This document shows, piece after piece, positions 1 through 8,799 of a stretch of 64,000 nt of DNA; within the stretch, counting starts at the first letter, position 1; the number at the start of each line of letters is the position of its first letter. Made by a program: the position numbers and the translations under genes. The notes beneath the pieces were generated by a model, which ran no database searches, was not told the DNA's origin, and worked only from the letters and a program-made list of their open reading frames with translations. Source of the stretch: Microbacterium maritypicum (GTDB lineage Bacteria; Actinomycetota; Actinomycetes; Actinomycetales; Microbacteriaceae); assembly GCF_008868125.1 (NCBI RefSeq), contig NZ_WAAQ01000001.1, positions 248,001 through 312,000 on the forward strand, given 5' to 3'.

Positions 1-356
1 GTCTGCGTGGCGGTGTCGAACGAGACGGCGTCGACGAGCATGCCGGCGGAGACGGCGGCCTCATCGGTGCCGTCGGTGAGATAGACGTGCAGATCGGGAC
101 CCTCGTCGGACGAGAAGCCGGACAGGGTGATCGCGTCGTCGGTCACGGTGACGGTGCCGGACACCGTCTTCTCGTTCAGGCCCATGAACGCCCCGGTCTT
201 CTCTGCCATCGTCATCGCGGCACCCGAGTCCGCGCTCTGCGACGCCGATGACGAGGGCGTGGTGTCCTCGGTCGCTGCGGGCGAGCTGCACGCCGACAGG
301 GCGAGGGCGAGGGCGAGGGTGAGGGCCGCTGTGGCGGCGAGAGCGATCTTGCGCAT
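1..356 (-). CDS. DM13-like lipoprotein, 3' end beyond window
   Basis: Partial gene read leftward from ATG at 356, at least 118 residues, no stop inside the window. An AGGAG ribosome site lies just upstream. The N-terminus is a lipoprotein signal peptide: MRK, an Ala/Leu-rich hydrophobic stretch and the lipobox LSAC with Cys at about residue 22, followed by a Ser/Thr-rich linker. After the linker the sequence reads like a DM13 domain, including SGFSSDEGPDLHVYLTDG. DM13 domains are thought to act in redox or cell-surface roles; the role here is inferred. It is divergent from the response regulator at 524, so the two may share control. The lipoprotein call is firm; the DM13 call is moderate because the domain is cut. 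Confidence 0.75.
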   Translation of the reverse strand, partial: MRKIALAATAALTLALALALSACSSPAATEDTTPSSSASQSADSGAAMTMAEKTGAFMGLNEKTVSGTVTVTDDAITLSGFSSDEGPDLHVYLTDGTDEAAVSAGMLVDAVSFDTATQ

Positions 357-510
357 GAGGTTCTCCTGTTCACTGTGTGTGCGACGGTGTGGCCGCGACG
401 ACGGATGCCGCGGCGGATCGCACTTCGAAGAACGCTATGAACGAGACGAGCGCCGCGGGGAAGACCTTTCGGGACCGTAAGGAACCGCACGATGGCGCGG
501 ATCGCGCGAC

Positions 511-516
511 TAGTGT
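511..516 (+). promoter_or_regulatory. -10 box of response regulator (leaderless)
   Basis: TAGTGT lies 7 nt before ATG 524, placing the predicted transcript start at or next to the start codon. No Shine-Dalgarno sequence is visible. Confidence 0.55.
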
Positions 517-523
517 CGACCCC

Positions 524-1222
524 ATGCAGGAGGCAACCGAGGTCGTCGTGGTCGAAGACGACCCCACCGTCAGGGAGGCGGTGGGGGCGTACCTGCGGGC
601 CAACGGCTACGCGGTCTCCAGCTTCGGTGACGGGGTCTCGGCGCGCACGGCGCTGCGTGACACCGTCCCCGATGTGGTGATCGTCGATCGAATGCTGCCC
701 GGCATCAGCGGCGACGAGCTGTGCCGCGATCTGCGCTCGTTCTCCGACGTGCCCATCATGATGCTCACCGCGCTCGGGCAGGTGGATGACCGCATCGAGG
801 GCTTCGAGTTCGGCGTCGACGACTACCTCGCGAAGCCGTTCTCGCTGCGGGAGCTTCTCCTGCGGGTCGGGGCGCTCGTGCGCCGCTCGCAGGTGGTGCA
901 GGCCTCGGTCGGCGAGGTGCGCGCCGGCGTCTTCGTGATCGATCCCCTCCGGCGTCGGGTCTGGGTGCGCCAGGAGGAGGTCCCCCTCACCGCGCGCGAG
1001 TACGACCTGCTGCACTTCCTGGTGCGCAACCAGGGGCGCCCGCTCGGGCGCGACGAGATCCTCCGTGAGGCCTGGGGGTGGAGCTTCGGTGAGGCCTCGA
1101 CGGTCACCGTGCACGTGCGCCGGCTGCGGGAGAAGATCGAGGTGGATCCTCGAGACCCCATCCACCTGCGCACGCAATGGGGCGTCGGCTATCGATTCTC
1201 GGCGGAGGGGGACCGCTCGTGA
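524..1222 (+). CDS. OmpR/PhoB-family response regulator
   Basis: 232 residues. The N-terminal receiver domain has the acidic pair VVEDD, the phospho-acceptor Asp in VIVDRMLPG near residue 54 and the conserved Lys in YLAKPFS near residue 104. The C-terminal half is a winged-helix DNA-binding domain with LTAREYDLLHFL and VTVHVRRLREKIE. The frame is open back to 377, but the receiver starts normally from ATG 524, and a -10 box sits 7 nt before that codon, so I use 524. The kinase follows with a 4-base overlap (GTGA), so the pair is an operon. The target genes are unknown; the divergent lipoprotein is a candidate. Confidence 0.93.
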   Translation: MQEATEVVVVEDDPTVREAVGAYLRANGYAVSSFGDGVSARTALRDTVPDVVIVDRMLPGISGDELCRDLRSFSDVPIMMLTALGQVDDRIEGFEFGVDDYLAKPFSLRELLLRVGALVRRSQVVQASVGEVRAGVFVIDPLRRRVWVRQEEVPLTAREYDLLHFLVRNQGRPLGRDEILREAWGWSFGEASTVTVHVRRLREKIEVDPRDPIHLRTQWGVGYRFSAEGDRS

Positions 1223-2373
1223 TCATGCTCTCCGCAGCCGACGTGCTGCTGATCGTGCTGACGTGCCTGCTCGTCGCCGCGTGCGTCGCGGCGCTCACCC
1301 TCGTCCTGCTGCGGGTTCTGCGCCGCCGGTCGTTCCGTGCGCAGCTGATGCTGGTCGCGAGCGCGGGTGTCGTCGCGATGGCGGCATCCGTCGTCGCGAT
1401 CTCGCTGGAGATGTACATCTCCACGCATGACCTGACCGTGCTCCTCGCCGTGATCGCGGTGTCCCTCATCCTGGGCCTCGCGACGGCCTGGGTCGTGGCC
1501 AGGGCGATGCGGTCGTCGTTCGATCGCCTGTCCGCATCGCTCGACGAGGTCGGCCGCGGCGGCGTGATCGTCGCCGAGCAGGGCGGGTCCCGCGAGCTGG
1601 ACGACCTGTCGGCGCAGCTGGCCGAGGTGTCGGGGAAGGTGGACGCCGCGAGTGCCGAACTGGAGCGGCTGGACTCGGCGCGGCGGCGGTTCTTCGCCTG
1701 GATATCACACGATCTGCGCACTCCGTTGACGGCGGTACGCGCGCTCGCCGAGTCGATCGAGGAGGGGGCTGCCGATGCCCCTGAGCGCTTCGCGGGGCAG
1801 GTTCGGGTGCAGGTCGACACCATGAGCCGCATGGTCGACGACCTGTTCGAGCTGTCCACGTTGACCTCCGGAGCGGTGCAGCTGCAGACGCAGCAGGTCG
1901 ACCTGCTCGATGTGGTCTCGGATGCCGTCGCGGATGTCGCGGCCGCCGCCGCCCGCCACGGCGTGCGCATCGTCGAGCGCGGGGTGGGCGCGCACGTGCT
2001 CTGGGCGGATCCGCATCAGCTCGGACGGATCATCGTGAACCTGCTGACCAATGCGATCCGGCACGCCCCACGCGGCACGGAGATCGTCATCTCGGCCACC
2101 GAGATCGACCGGAACCGTCTCGTGCTCGGCATCCTCGATCACGGCGCCGGGGTCGCGGTGGAGGATCTGGACCGCATGTTCGACGTCGGCTGGCGCGAGG
2201 ATGCGGCGCGCACGGCTCCGACCGATCGCGACGGGGTGGCCTCCGGCGCGGGCCTCGGGCTGTCGATCGCGCGCGGTCTCGCACGTGCTCACGGCGGGGA
2301 GGTGTTCGCCGAGCGCACCGATGAGGGGTTCCGCATGAACGTGCTCCTGCCGTCCGGGGGAGGCGGGTCATAG
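1219..2373 (+). CDS. Sensor histidine kinase
   Basis: 384 residues from GTG 1219, which overlaps the response regulator stop; ATG 1225 is an alternative and the frame runs open to 1177. Two N-terminal membrane segments lie at about residues 5-30 and 45-100, with little extracellular sequence between them, so the signal may be sensed in the membrane. A HAMP-like linker follows, then the dimerization/phospho-acceptor motif FFAWISHDLRTPLTAVRA with His near residue 164, and a HATPase domain with N-box NLLTNAIRHAPRG, DHGAGV and GAGLGLSIARGLARAHGG. It should phosphorylate the overlapping regulator. Ligand unknown. Confidence 0.92.
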   Translation: MIMLSAADVLLIVLTCLLVAACVAALTLVLLRVLRRRSFRAQLMLVASAGVVAMAASVVAISLEMYISTHDLTVLLAVIAVSLILGLATAWVVARAMRSSFDRLSASLDEVGRGGVIVAEQGGSRELDDLSAQLAEVSGKVDAASAELERLDSARRRFFAWISHDLRTPLTAVRALAESIEEGAADAPERFAGQVRVQVDTMSRMVDDLFELSTLTSGAVQLQTQQVDLLDVVSDAVADVAAAAARHGVRIVERGVGAHVLWADPHQLGRIIVNLLTNAIRHAPRGTEIVISATEIDRNRLVLGILDHGAGVAVEDLDRMFDVGWREDAARTAPTDRDGVASGAGLGLSIARGLARAHGGEVFAERTDEGFRMNVLLPSGGGGS

Positions 2374-2376
2374 GCT
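2371..2376 (+). promoter_or_regulatory. -10 box of M13 peptidase, overlapping kinase stop
   Basis: TAGGCT begins with the TAG stop codon of the histidine kinase and ends 7 nt before ATG 2384. Confidence 0.5.
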
Positions 2377-2383
2377 GGGGAGC

Positions 2384-4348
2384 ATGACTGACGTTCTTCC
2401 CGTGGGCCTCGCCCTTGATGAGTTCAGCTCCGACATCCGCCCGCAGGACGACCTCTATCGTCACGTGAACGGCGCCTGGCTCGCCCGCACCGAGATCCCG
2501 GGCGACAAGGCGCGCTGGGGCTCGTTCCATCTTCTCGCCGAGCAGGCAGAGAAAGACGTGCGCGCGATCATCGAGGAGTCGCAGGATGCCCCGGAGGGCA
2601 CTCTCGCCCGCAAGATCGGCGACCTGTTCGCGAGCTTCATGGACACCGCGCGCATCGATGCCGCCGGCGTCGCGCCGCTTGCCGACACGCTCGCCGAGAT
2701 CGATGCGATCGCCGACGTTCCGACGTTCCTGCGCACGGTGGGCGCCTACGACCGCGACGGCCGTGCGTCGATCATCGGCCTGTACGTCGACGGCGATCCC
2801 GGCGACCCCGAGCGCTATGTTCCGGTGCTCGTGCAGGCCGGTCTGTCGCTGCCCGACGAGAGCTACTTCCGTCTCGACACCTTCGCCGACACCCGGGCCG
2901 CGTACCGTGCGCACCTCGAGCGTCTGCTCGGCCTCGCGGGCGTGGCCGATGCCGCCGTGAACGCCGACCGTGCGATCGCGCTCGAGACCGAGCTCGCCGG
3001 TCATCACTGGGACAACGTGCGCAGCCGCGATGCGGTGGCGACGTACAACCTCAAGACGTGGGAAGAGCTGCAGGCGCTCGCCGACATCGACCTGACTCCG
3101 TGGCGAGAGGCGGTCTCGCCGTCGAACCCCGCGGCCTTCGACGAGGTCGTCGTCTCGCAGCCCAGCTTCTTCGAAGGACTCGGGTCGCTGCTGACCGCCG
3201 AGCGCCTGGACGACTGGAAGGCATGGCTGCGCGCCAAGGCCGTGCACGCCGCGGCCCCGTACCTGACCGACGATCTCGTGCAGGAGAACTTCTCGTTCTA
3301 CGGCACCGAGCTCACCGGCGTCCCCACCATCCGCGAGCGCTGGAAGCGCGGCGTCTCGCTCACCGAGGGTGCGCTCGGAGAGGCGATCGGCAAGGTGTAC
3401 GTCGAGCGCCACTACCCGCCGACGGCGAAGGCCGCGATGGACGAGCTGGTCGCCCACCTCATCGAGGCGTACCGGCAGAGCATCACCGAGCTGGAGTGGA
3501 TGACGGCCGAGACCCGCGAGCGCGCACTCGCCAAGCTCGACTCCTTCACCCCGAAGATCGGGCACCCCGAGGTCTGGCGCGACTATTCGAGCCTCGAGAT
3601 CGACAGGGCCGACCTGTTCGGCAACGTGCGCCGCGCCTCGATCTTCGAGCACGACCGCAACATCGACAAGGTAGGCACGCCCATCGACCGCACCGAGTGG
3701 CACATGCCGCCGCAGATGGTCAACGCGTACTACAACCCGTCCATGAACGAGATCGTGTTCCCCGCGGCGATCCTGCAGTACCCGTTCTTCGACGCCGGTC
3801 GTGACGCGGCGGCGAACTACGGCGGCATCGGTGCGGTCATCGGCCACGAGATCGGCCACGGCTTCGACGACCAGGGCAGCCGCTACGACGGCGACGGACG
3901 CCTGCAGGACTGGTGGACGGATGCCGACCGGTCGGCGTTCGAGGAGCGCACCAAGGCGCTGATCGCCCAGTACGATGCGCTGGTGCCCGAGGGCCTCGAC
4001 GCCGAGCACCACGTGAACGGCGCGCTCACGATCGGTGAGAACATCGGCGACCTCGGCGGCCTCGGGATCGCGCTCAAGGCCTATGAGCTCTCGCTCGGCG
4101 GCGCGGAGGCCCCGGTGATCGATGGATACACGGGCGTGCAGCGCCTGCTGCTCTCGTGGGCGCAGGTGTGGCAGCAGAAGAGTCGTGACGCCGAGACGCT
4201 GCGCCTGCTGACGATCGACCCGCACTCGCCGAACGAGTTCCGCTGCAACCAGATCGTTCGCAACATCGACGCGTTCTACGAGGCGTTCGGTGTGAGCGAG
4301 AACGACGCCCTCTGGCTGCCTGCGGCGTCGCGAGTGACCATCTGGTGA
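2384..4348 (+). CDS. M13-family zinc metallopeptidase (neprilysin/PepO type)
   Basis: 654 residues, the usual size for bacterial M13 peptidases. The zinc-binding HExxH is visible as VIGHEIGHGFDDQG near residue 487, and the third-ligand motif appears as ENIGDLGGL about 60 residues later. The substrate-binding NAYYNPSMNEIVFPA and the C-terminal family ending CNQIVRNIDAFYEAFGV are present. There is no signal peptide or membrane anchor, so it probably acts in the cytoplasm on small peptides, as PepO does. It starts 10 bases after the kinase stop and appears to have its own leaderless promoter, so co-regulation with the two-component system is not certain. Confidence 0.95.
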   Translation: MTDVLPVGLALDEFSSDIRPQDDLYRHVNGAWLARTEIPGDKARWGSFHLLAEQAEKDVRAIIEESQDAPEGTLARKIGDLFASFMDTARIDAAGVAPLADTLAEIDAIADVPTFLRTVGAYDRDGRASIIGLYVDGDPGDPERYVPVLVQAGLSLPDESYFRLDTFADTRAAYRAHLERLLGLAGVADAAVNADRAIALETELAGHHWDNVRSRDAVATYNLKTWEELQALADIDLTPWREAVSPSNPAAFDEVVVSQPSFFEGLGSLLTAERLDDWKAWLRAKAVHAAAPYLTDDLVQENFSFYGTELTGVPTIRERWKRGVSLTEGALGEAIGKVYVERHYPPTAKAAMDELVAHLIEAYRQSITELEWMTAETRERALAKLDSFTPKIGHPEVWRDYSSLEIDRADLFGNVRRASIFEHDRNIDKVGTPIDRTEWHMPPQMVNAYYNPSMNEIVFPAAILQYPFFDAGRDAAANYGGIGAVIGHEIGHGFDDQGSRYDGDGRLQDWWTDADRSAFEERTKALIAQYDALVPEGLDAEHHVNGALTIGENIGDLGGLGIALKAYELSLGGAEAPVIDGYTGVQRLLLSWAQVWQQKSRDAETLRLLTIDPHSPNEFRCNQIVRNIDAFYEAFGVSENDALWLPAASRVTIW

Positions 4349-4458
4349 CCAATCGTCACACTCTGTGAACCGTCCCCCGGCGGTGGGGTTACGATAGCCC
4401 TGCCGCTGGGGAGCGTCTCCCCTCGGTATCCCGCACATCCACCCCCCTAAGGATCAGC

Positions 4459-5424
4459 GTGGGCGCTCTCGAGCCTGGTGAAGGTCTCCGAAACTCCTCG
4501 GCCCCCGAGTCTCTCGGCGCTGCCCAGGAGGCCTCCGGTGCGGGTCGCCGCTCGCAGCGCACCAGTCGCCGGCTTCCCCGACGCGCCGCTGCCGGACGCC
4601 GGTCGTTCACCGCCACGCTGCGTTCGCTGGAGGGCCTGGTCGACTCCGGGGCGCAGGTCTCGGTGCACGTCGTCGACCTCGACAACCATGTGCACGTGCT
4701 CGCCGGCGACGACCATGTCACGATGCCGATCGCGGGTCTCGGAGTGGTGCCTCTGCTGATCGAGGTGGCTGCCGGCTTCCAGAGCGGTGCTCTCGATCCG
4801 TTCGAGATCGTCGAACGCGAAAGCCTCGAGCCGGTGGAGACCTCGGGTCTGTGGCGGCATCTGCACGCACCGGCCCTGCCGTTGGAAGACCTCGCCGTGA
4901 TGGCGGCGACCGCGGGGGATCCCATCGCGGTGAACGCTCTGCTTCACAAGGTCGGCCACGACCGGGTGCGCGAGCGCATCGAGTCGCTGGGTCTGCGCCG
5001 CACGGCCCTTCTCGACCGCTTCCGCGACCGCCGCGGTCCTGACGACGCCCCGCAGGTGGCCGTGGGATCCGCACGCGAGCTCGCCGGACTCTTCTCCGCC
5101 CTCGTGAACTCGCAGGTGGTCGATGCCGCCGTCAGCGCACAGGTGTCGGAGTGGTTGAGCCTGAATCAGGACCTGAGCCTGGTCGCGGCATCCACGGGTC
5201 TCGATCCGTTCGCGCACGATCACGATGCCCACGGCCTGCTGTTCGTGAACAAGACCGGCCGCGATCGCGGGGTTCGGGCCGAGGCTGGTGTGCTGGCCGG
5301 GCCCCGCGCCGGCGTCGCCTACTCGCTCATCGTGTGCTTCGACGATCTCTCGATCACGCACCGCCTGCGTGCGCACGACGCCTTCCGGGTGCTCGGCGTC
5401 GAGCTCATGGAATACACGCACTGA
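4459..5424 (+). CDS. Beta-lactamase-fold protein lacking the catalytic Ser-x-x-Lys
   Basis: 321 residues from GTG 4459. It has an Arg/Ala-rich N-terminus without a signal peptide, then a class A beta-lactamase-like layout. KTG is kept at residues 265-267 (LFVNKTGRDRG), followed by a typical strand (GVAYSLIVCFDD). The segment where the nucleophile should lie reads MPIAGLGVVPLLIEV (about 89-103), so neither Ser nor Lys of SxxK is present. The SDN position appears as GDP near 153-155 (AATAGDPIAVNALL). No Ser-x-x-Lys occurs anywhere in the protein. It may be a binding or regulatory pseudoenzyme. The fold call rests on KTG and spacing; a database tool might simply label it serine hydrolase. Confidence 0.75.
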   Translation: MGALEPGEGLRNSSAPESLGAAQEASGAGRRSQRTSRRLPRRAAAGRRSFTATLRSLEGLVDSGAQVSVHVVDLDNHVHVLAGDDHVTMPIAGLGVVPLLIEVAAGFQSGALDPFEIVERESLEPVETSGLWRHLHAPALPLEDLAVMAATAGDPIAVNALLHKVGHDRVRERIESLGLRRTALLDRFRDRRGPDDAPQVAVGSARELAGLFSALVNSQVVDAAVSAQVSEWLSLNQDLSLVAASTGLDPFAHDHDAHGLLFVNKTGRDRGVRAEAGVLAGPRAGVAYSLIVCFDDLSITHRLRAHDAFRVLGVELMEYTH

Positions 5425-5441
5425 CGCCGTCGTCACGTCGC

Positions 5442-5447
5442 TAGCAT
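5442..5447 (+). promoter_or_regulatory. -10 box of the 5454 gene (leaderless)
   Basis: TAGCAT lies 6 nt before ATG 5454. Confidence 0.5.
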
Positions 5448-5453
5448 CGAGGG

Positions 5454-5855
5454 ATGCCACGACCTGACTGGACCCCGCACCGCCGCGACGACGGCGAACT
5501 GCTCGGATGGATCCACCCCGCCGGCGACGACTGGGTCGGCGTCGATGTGCTCGGGCGGCCCGTCACCGCAGCGACGGAGTGGCTCGAAGCCGAAGCGGCG
5601 CTGGAGGAGCACGGGATCGCCTGGCTTGCCGATCCGTGGATGCTGGAGGGCGAGGACGAGCGCCCCTTGCGGGTGCGCATCCTCGAGGTGACGCCCGACG
5701 AAGACGGTGCGCCGGGGCGGATCGTCGTCAAGATCGACGACTTCGGCGACATGACGCGGCCTGCGACGGCGCAGTTCATCCTGGCGTGGCCGATCCCTGA
5801 CCGGCTGCGCACACCGCGCGACGACGACCCCGACCCGCGCACGATATCCCGCTGA
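5454..5855 (+). CDS. Conserved hypothetical protein
   Basis: 133 residues, soluble, acidic and Trp-rich, with no signal peptide. I recognise no enzyme motif. The N-terminal half (RRDDGELLGWIHPAGDDW) and the strand-like end (GRIVVKIDDFGDM) suggest a small beta-rich protein of the kind conserved in Microbacteriaceae. A leaderless promoter and actinobacterial codon use support it as a real gene. It converges on the MFS transporter gene, with 15 bases between the stops. Function unknown. Confidence 0.75.
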   Translation: MPRPDWTPHRRDDGELLGWIHPAGDDWVGVDVLGRPVTAATEWLEAEAALEEHGIAWLADPWMLEGEDERPLRVRILEVTPDEDGAPGRIVVKIDDFGDMTRPATAQFILAWPIPDRLRTPRDDDPDPRTISR

Positions 5856-5870
5856 ACGCGCGAGGTGTCC

Positions 5871-7310
5871 TCACCCCGGCAGCGACGGATGCTGCTCGGA
5901 CGCGCGCTGCTTCGGGATGAACAGCGACAGCACCATCGCGATCACCCCGGCGGCGATCGCGAGCCAGAAGCACACCTCGAAAGCGGCCCTGGTGGGCACG
6001 GCCACGCCGTCGATGTCGATGCTCATCGCGGCGAGCACGCCGCCCATCACGGCCGAGGCTCCCGACGTTCCGATCGAGCGGAACAGCGCGTTCAGGCCGT
6101 TCGATGCGCCGGTCTCGTTGGCCGGGACCGAGCGCATGATGATCATCGGCATCGCGGCGAACGTGAACCCGATGCCCACGCCGATCAGCAGGTTCGCGAC
6201 GAGGACGTGCCACACCTCGGAAGACCACAGCAGCACGAAGACGTAGGCGAGCACGATCGCGGTGGCGCCGACCGTGAACAGCGGGCGCGGACCCACGGTG
6301 CGCTCCAGCCAGCCGGAGAGCGGCGAGATCACCATCATCACGAGGCCCGCAGGCATGATCACGAGCGACGCGGCGACCATGTCGAGGCCGAAGCCCCCGC
6401 CGATCGACGGAGCTTCGAGCAGCTGCGGGAACGTGACGTTCGAGGCGAAGAGCGCGAATCCCATGCCGATCGCAGCGATGTTCGTGAAGAGCACGGCGGG
6501 TCGCGCGGCGACCCGGAGGTCGAGCAGAGGATCCTTGGTGCGCAGCTGATACCAGCCCCACACCAGCAGTACCGCGAGTCCGCCGAGGATGCAGGCGAGG
6601 GTCAGCGGCGAGGTCCAGCCCCACTGCGCACCTCGGGAGACGAAGAGCAGGACGCCGGTGAGGCCGATCGCGAGGCCGATGGCGCCGATCACGTCGAGGC
6701 GGCCGGGGGAGCGCAGCACGTCTTCGGGGATCACCGCCAGCACGAGGACGAGGCCGACGACGCCGAGGGCTGCCGCGAGCCAGAAGAGCATGTGCCAGTC
6801 GGCGTTCTGGGCGAGGAGGGCGGCGACCGGCATGCCGATCGCTCCGCCGACACCCATGGTGGCGCTCATGAGGGCCACGGCGGTGCCGAGTCGTTCCGGA
6901 GGCAGCACGTCGCGCATGATGGCGATGCCGAGCGGGACGACCCCCGTCACCGCACCCTGGAGTGCGCGACCGATGATGACTCCGACGATCGAACCGGAGA
7001 CCGCGGCGATCACGGAGCCGAGGATCAGGATCGCGAGCAGCGCGATCACGACCCGGCGCTTGCCGTACATATCGCCCAGCCGGCCCGAGATGGGGGTGGC
7101 GACGGCGGCGACGAGCAGCGTGATGGTGACGACCCAGGTGGTGTCCTCGCGGGAGGCGTTCAGCAGCTGCGGGAGCTCGGCCTGCAGCGGGACGACGAGC
7201 GTGAACATGAAAGAGGAGCACAGGCCCGCGAAGGCGAGCACGGCGACGATCGCCCACTTGGGTGGGGTCCGGGAGAGACGTTTCCTGGCTCTGTCCTCGC
7301 TCGCACCCAC
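5871..7310 (-). CDS. MFS drug-type efflux transporter (DHA2-like)
   Basis: 479 residues from GTG 7310. The protein is almost entirely hydrophobic, with about 14 predicted membrane helices. MFS signature loops are visible: GRLGDMYGKRRVVIALL after helix 2 and GRALQGAVTGVVPLGIAIMRD, the antiporter-type region. This matches the 14-helix DHA2 group of proton-driven multidrug exporters (EmrB/QacA-like). A predicted -10 box (TAGCCT) six bases before the GTG supports this start. No regulator gene is adjacent, so the substrate cannot be inferred. Confidence 0.88.
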   Translation of the reverse strand: MGASEDRARKRLSRTPPKWAIVAVLAFAGLCSSFMFTLVVPLQAELPQLLNASREDTTWVVTITLLVAAVATPISGRLGDMYGKRRVVIALLAILILGSVIAAVSGSIVGVIIGRALQGAVTGVVPLGIAIMRDVLPPERLGTAVALMSATMGVGGAIGMPVAALLAQNADWHMLFWLAAALGVVGLVLVLAVIPEDVLRSPGRLDVIGAIGLAIGLTGVLLFVSRGAQWGWTSPLTLACILGGLAVLLVWGWYQLRTKDPLLDLRVAARPAVLFTNIAAIGMGFALFASNVTFPQLLEAPSIGGGFGLDMVAASLVIMPAGLVMMVISPLSGWLERTVGPRPLFTVGATAIVLAYVFVLLWSSEVWHVLVANLLIGVGIGFTFAAMPMIIMRSVPANETGASNGLNALFRSIGTSGASAVMGGVLAAMSIDIDGVAVPTRAAFEVCFWLAIAAGVIAMVLSLFIPKQRASEQHPSLPG

Positions 7311-7316
7311 CGACTC

Positions 7317-7322
7317 AGGCTA
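7317..7322 (-). promoter_or_regulatory. -10 box of MFS gene (leaderless GTG)
   Basis: On the minus strand TAGCCT is followed by 6 nt and then GTG 7310. Confidence 0.45.
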
Positions 7323-7400
7323 TCGGCGATCAGGTGGCGCGGGGTCGAACACCCGGGCTCGATCGACCGGGCGGCACGCGGTCCGTGATTGCATGGGGAG

Positions 7401-8021
7401 ATGAGCGAAGACGCCACGATCGACCAGCATCCCGCCGATTCCGCGTTCCACCGCAGGCTCCCGATCGGCGAGGCACTCGACGCCTCTGCCGTCGCCGAGG
7501 GACTGCCGTGGGCCTTCGAGACGATCACGATGCGACCGCTCGAACCGATGCTGGTGCCGGAGAAGCCCCGCGGCGGCGAGCAGGACCCGGCCGAATGCGG
7601 ACCCTGCGCCCCGAGCGAGTTCACGATCTGGCACGACGAGCACTGGCAGGTGCGCGCGGGGTGGGAGATCGGTGGGCTGCCGTTCATCGGCGCGATCGCC
7701 CCGCGTGAGCATTGGCTGCTCGAGAACGCGCCGGTCGAGGTGCTCGCGGCGCTCGGGCCCCTGATGCAGCGGGTCTCGCAGGCGGTCAAGAGCGTCCCCG
7801 GTGTCGCGCGGTGTCACTTCGGGCGGTGGAACGACGGCTCGGCGCATCTGCACCTGTGGGCGATGGGACGCCCCGCCGGCATGATGCAAGGGCGAGGTGC
7901 GGTGCTGTCGTTCTGGGACGGGATCCTGCCGCCGATCCCGCAGGAGATGGCCGAGGAGCACATCCGCATCGTCGCCGAGGCGCTCGCCGCGGGTGGGGGA
8001 GAGGCGTTCCCGATGCGGTGA
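7401..8021 (+). CDS. HIT-superfamily-like protein
   Basis: 206 residues from ATG 7401; the frame is open from TTG 7389. The middle resembles the HIT nucleotide-binding fold: FTIWHDEHWQV and GLPFIGAIAPREHWLLENAP, then CHFGRWNDGSAHLHLWAMG near residues 138-156, where the last strand carries an HLH rather than a full HxHxH triad. An isolated CGPC lies near residue 70. HIT proteins hydrolyse or transfer nucleotide phosphoesters; with an incomplete triad the activity is uncertain. A GGGGAG sits directly against the ATG. The GNAT-like gene follows 50 bases downstream. Confidence 0.7.
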   Translation: MSEDATIDQHPADSAFHRRLPIGEALDASAVAEGLPWAFETITMRPLEPMLVPEKPRGGEQDPAECGPCAPSEFTIWHDEHWQVRAGWEIGGLPFIGAIAPREHWLLENAPVEVLAALGPLMQRVSQAVKSVPGVARCHFGRWNDGSAHLHLWAMGRPAGMMQGRGAVLSFWDGILPPIPQEMAEEHIRIVAEALAAGGGEAFPMR

Positions 8022-8059
8022 CATCGGGGTTCCGATTCCTCGAACGGGCCGAGGAGGGG

Positions 8060-8065
8060 CAGACT
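8060..8065 (+). promoter_or_regulatory. -10 box of GNAT-like gene (leaderless GTG)
   Basis: CAGACT lies 6 nt before GTG 8072. The same CAGACTGGG string recurs before 21403 and 26400. Confidence 0.45.
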
Positions 8066-8071
8066 GGGTGC

Positions 8072-8761
8072 GTGCGAACCATCCGTGACCTCGACACCGT
8101 TGAACTCATCCTCGACGCCCAGGGCCTGCTCGACTCCATCCGGGGTCCGCAGCGCGTGGTGGATGCCGGAACCCTGCGCGCCCTGCAGCAGTCGGGCAAC
8201 TACGTCGTCGGCTTCTTCGACGGCGAGGGTGACGAGGAGCGCATGGTCGGCGCGTCGATCGCGTTCTTCGGCGAGCCCGCCCGCCGTGCGATGCACTCCC
8301 ATATCACCGCGCTGCTGCCCGAGTACCGCGGTCGCGGCTGGGGTCGCGAGCTCAAGGAGCACCAGCGGCAGTGGGCCTTCTCCCGAGACGTCGGCCGCAT
8401 CACGTGGGTCTTCGATCCGCTCGTGGCACGCAACGCCCACTTCTTCTTCACCGTGCTGGGCGCCCGTGCGACCGGCTACTCGGTGAACCGCTACGGCATC
8501 TTCGGCGGCGGCGACGCGGGCGATGAGAGCGACCGACTCGATGTCGAGTGGGCGCTCGCCGACATCGCCAAGCCCCCGGCCGATGACGCGGTCGTGGAGA
8601 CTCTGGCCATCCCCGCCGACATCGAGGCGCTGCGCGAGTCCGACCCGGCAGCCGCCCACGAGTGGCGTCTGCGTCTGCGGGCGCAGATGGAGGGCCTGCT
8701 CGGCAGCGGGTTGCGCATCGCCGGCTACGACACCGCGCGGGGCTACCTCTTCACCGCGTGA
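8072..8761 (+). CDS. GNAT-superfamily acetyltransferase-like protein
   Basis: 229 residues from GTG 8072. The acetyl-CoA-binding motif A is readable as HITALLPEYRGRGWGRELKEHQRQWA, which contains the R/Q-x-x-G-x-G loop, preceded by the strand MVGASIAFFG. The part after residue 110 (ITWVFDPLVARNAHFFFTVLG) resembles the family of large, poorly characterised predicted GNAT enzymes. The in-frame upstream extension overlaps the HIT-like gene and is not homologous in style, so I reject it. Substrate unknown. Confidence 0.8.
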   Translation: MRTIRDLDTVELILDAQGLLDSIRGPQRVVDAGTLRALQQSGNYVVGFFDGEGDEERMVGASIAFFGEPARRAMHSHITALLPEYRGRGWGRELKEHQRQWAFSRDVGRITWVFDPLVARNAHFFFTVLGARATGYSVNRYGIFGGGDAGDESDRLDVEWALADIAKPPADDAVVETLAIPADIEALRESDPAAAHEWRLRLRAQMEGLLGSGLRIAGYDTARGYLFTA

Positions 8762-8799
8762 GCACGCTCTTCACGGCGTGATTCTCGTGGCCCGTGTGC

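Noticed and set aside
377..523. N-terminal extension of the response regulator from ATG 377 or 437
   Set aside because: The receiver domain starts normally at 524, and a -10 box lies 7 nt before that codon. The upstream residues are not receiver-like.
4364..4395. Promoter TACGAT with a -35 upstream of the beta-lactamase-like gene
   Set aside because: TACGAT is plausible as a -10, but no -35 is found at normal spacing and the distance to GTG 4459 is long, so it is not listed as a feature.
2087..4438. 783-codon open frame opposite the M13 peptidase, and similar very long antisense frames
   Set aside because: Typical high-GC shadow frames: Arg/Asp/Val/His-rich, no domain, and they cross several real genes.
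5865..7388. 507-codon plus-strand frame opposite the MFS gene, and the 513-codon frame at 8794
   Set aside because: Composition is hydrophilic noise (HDDR-type repeats) mirrored from membrane helices on the other strand.
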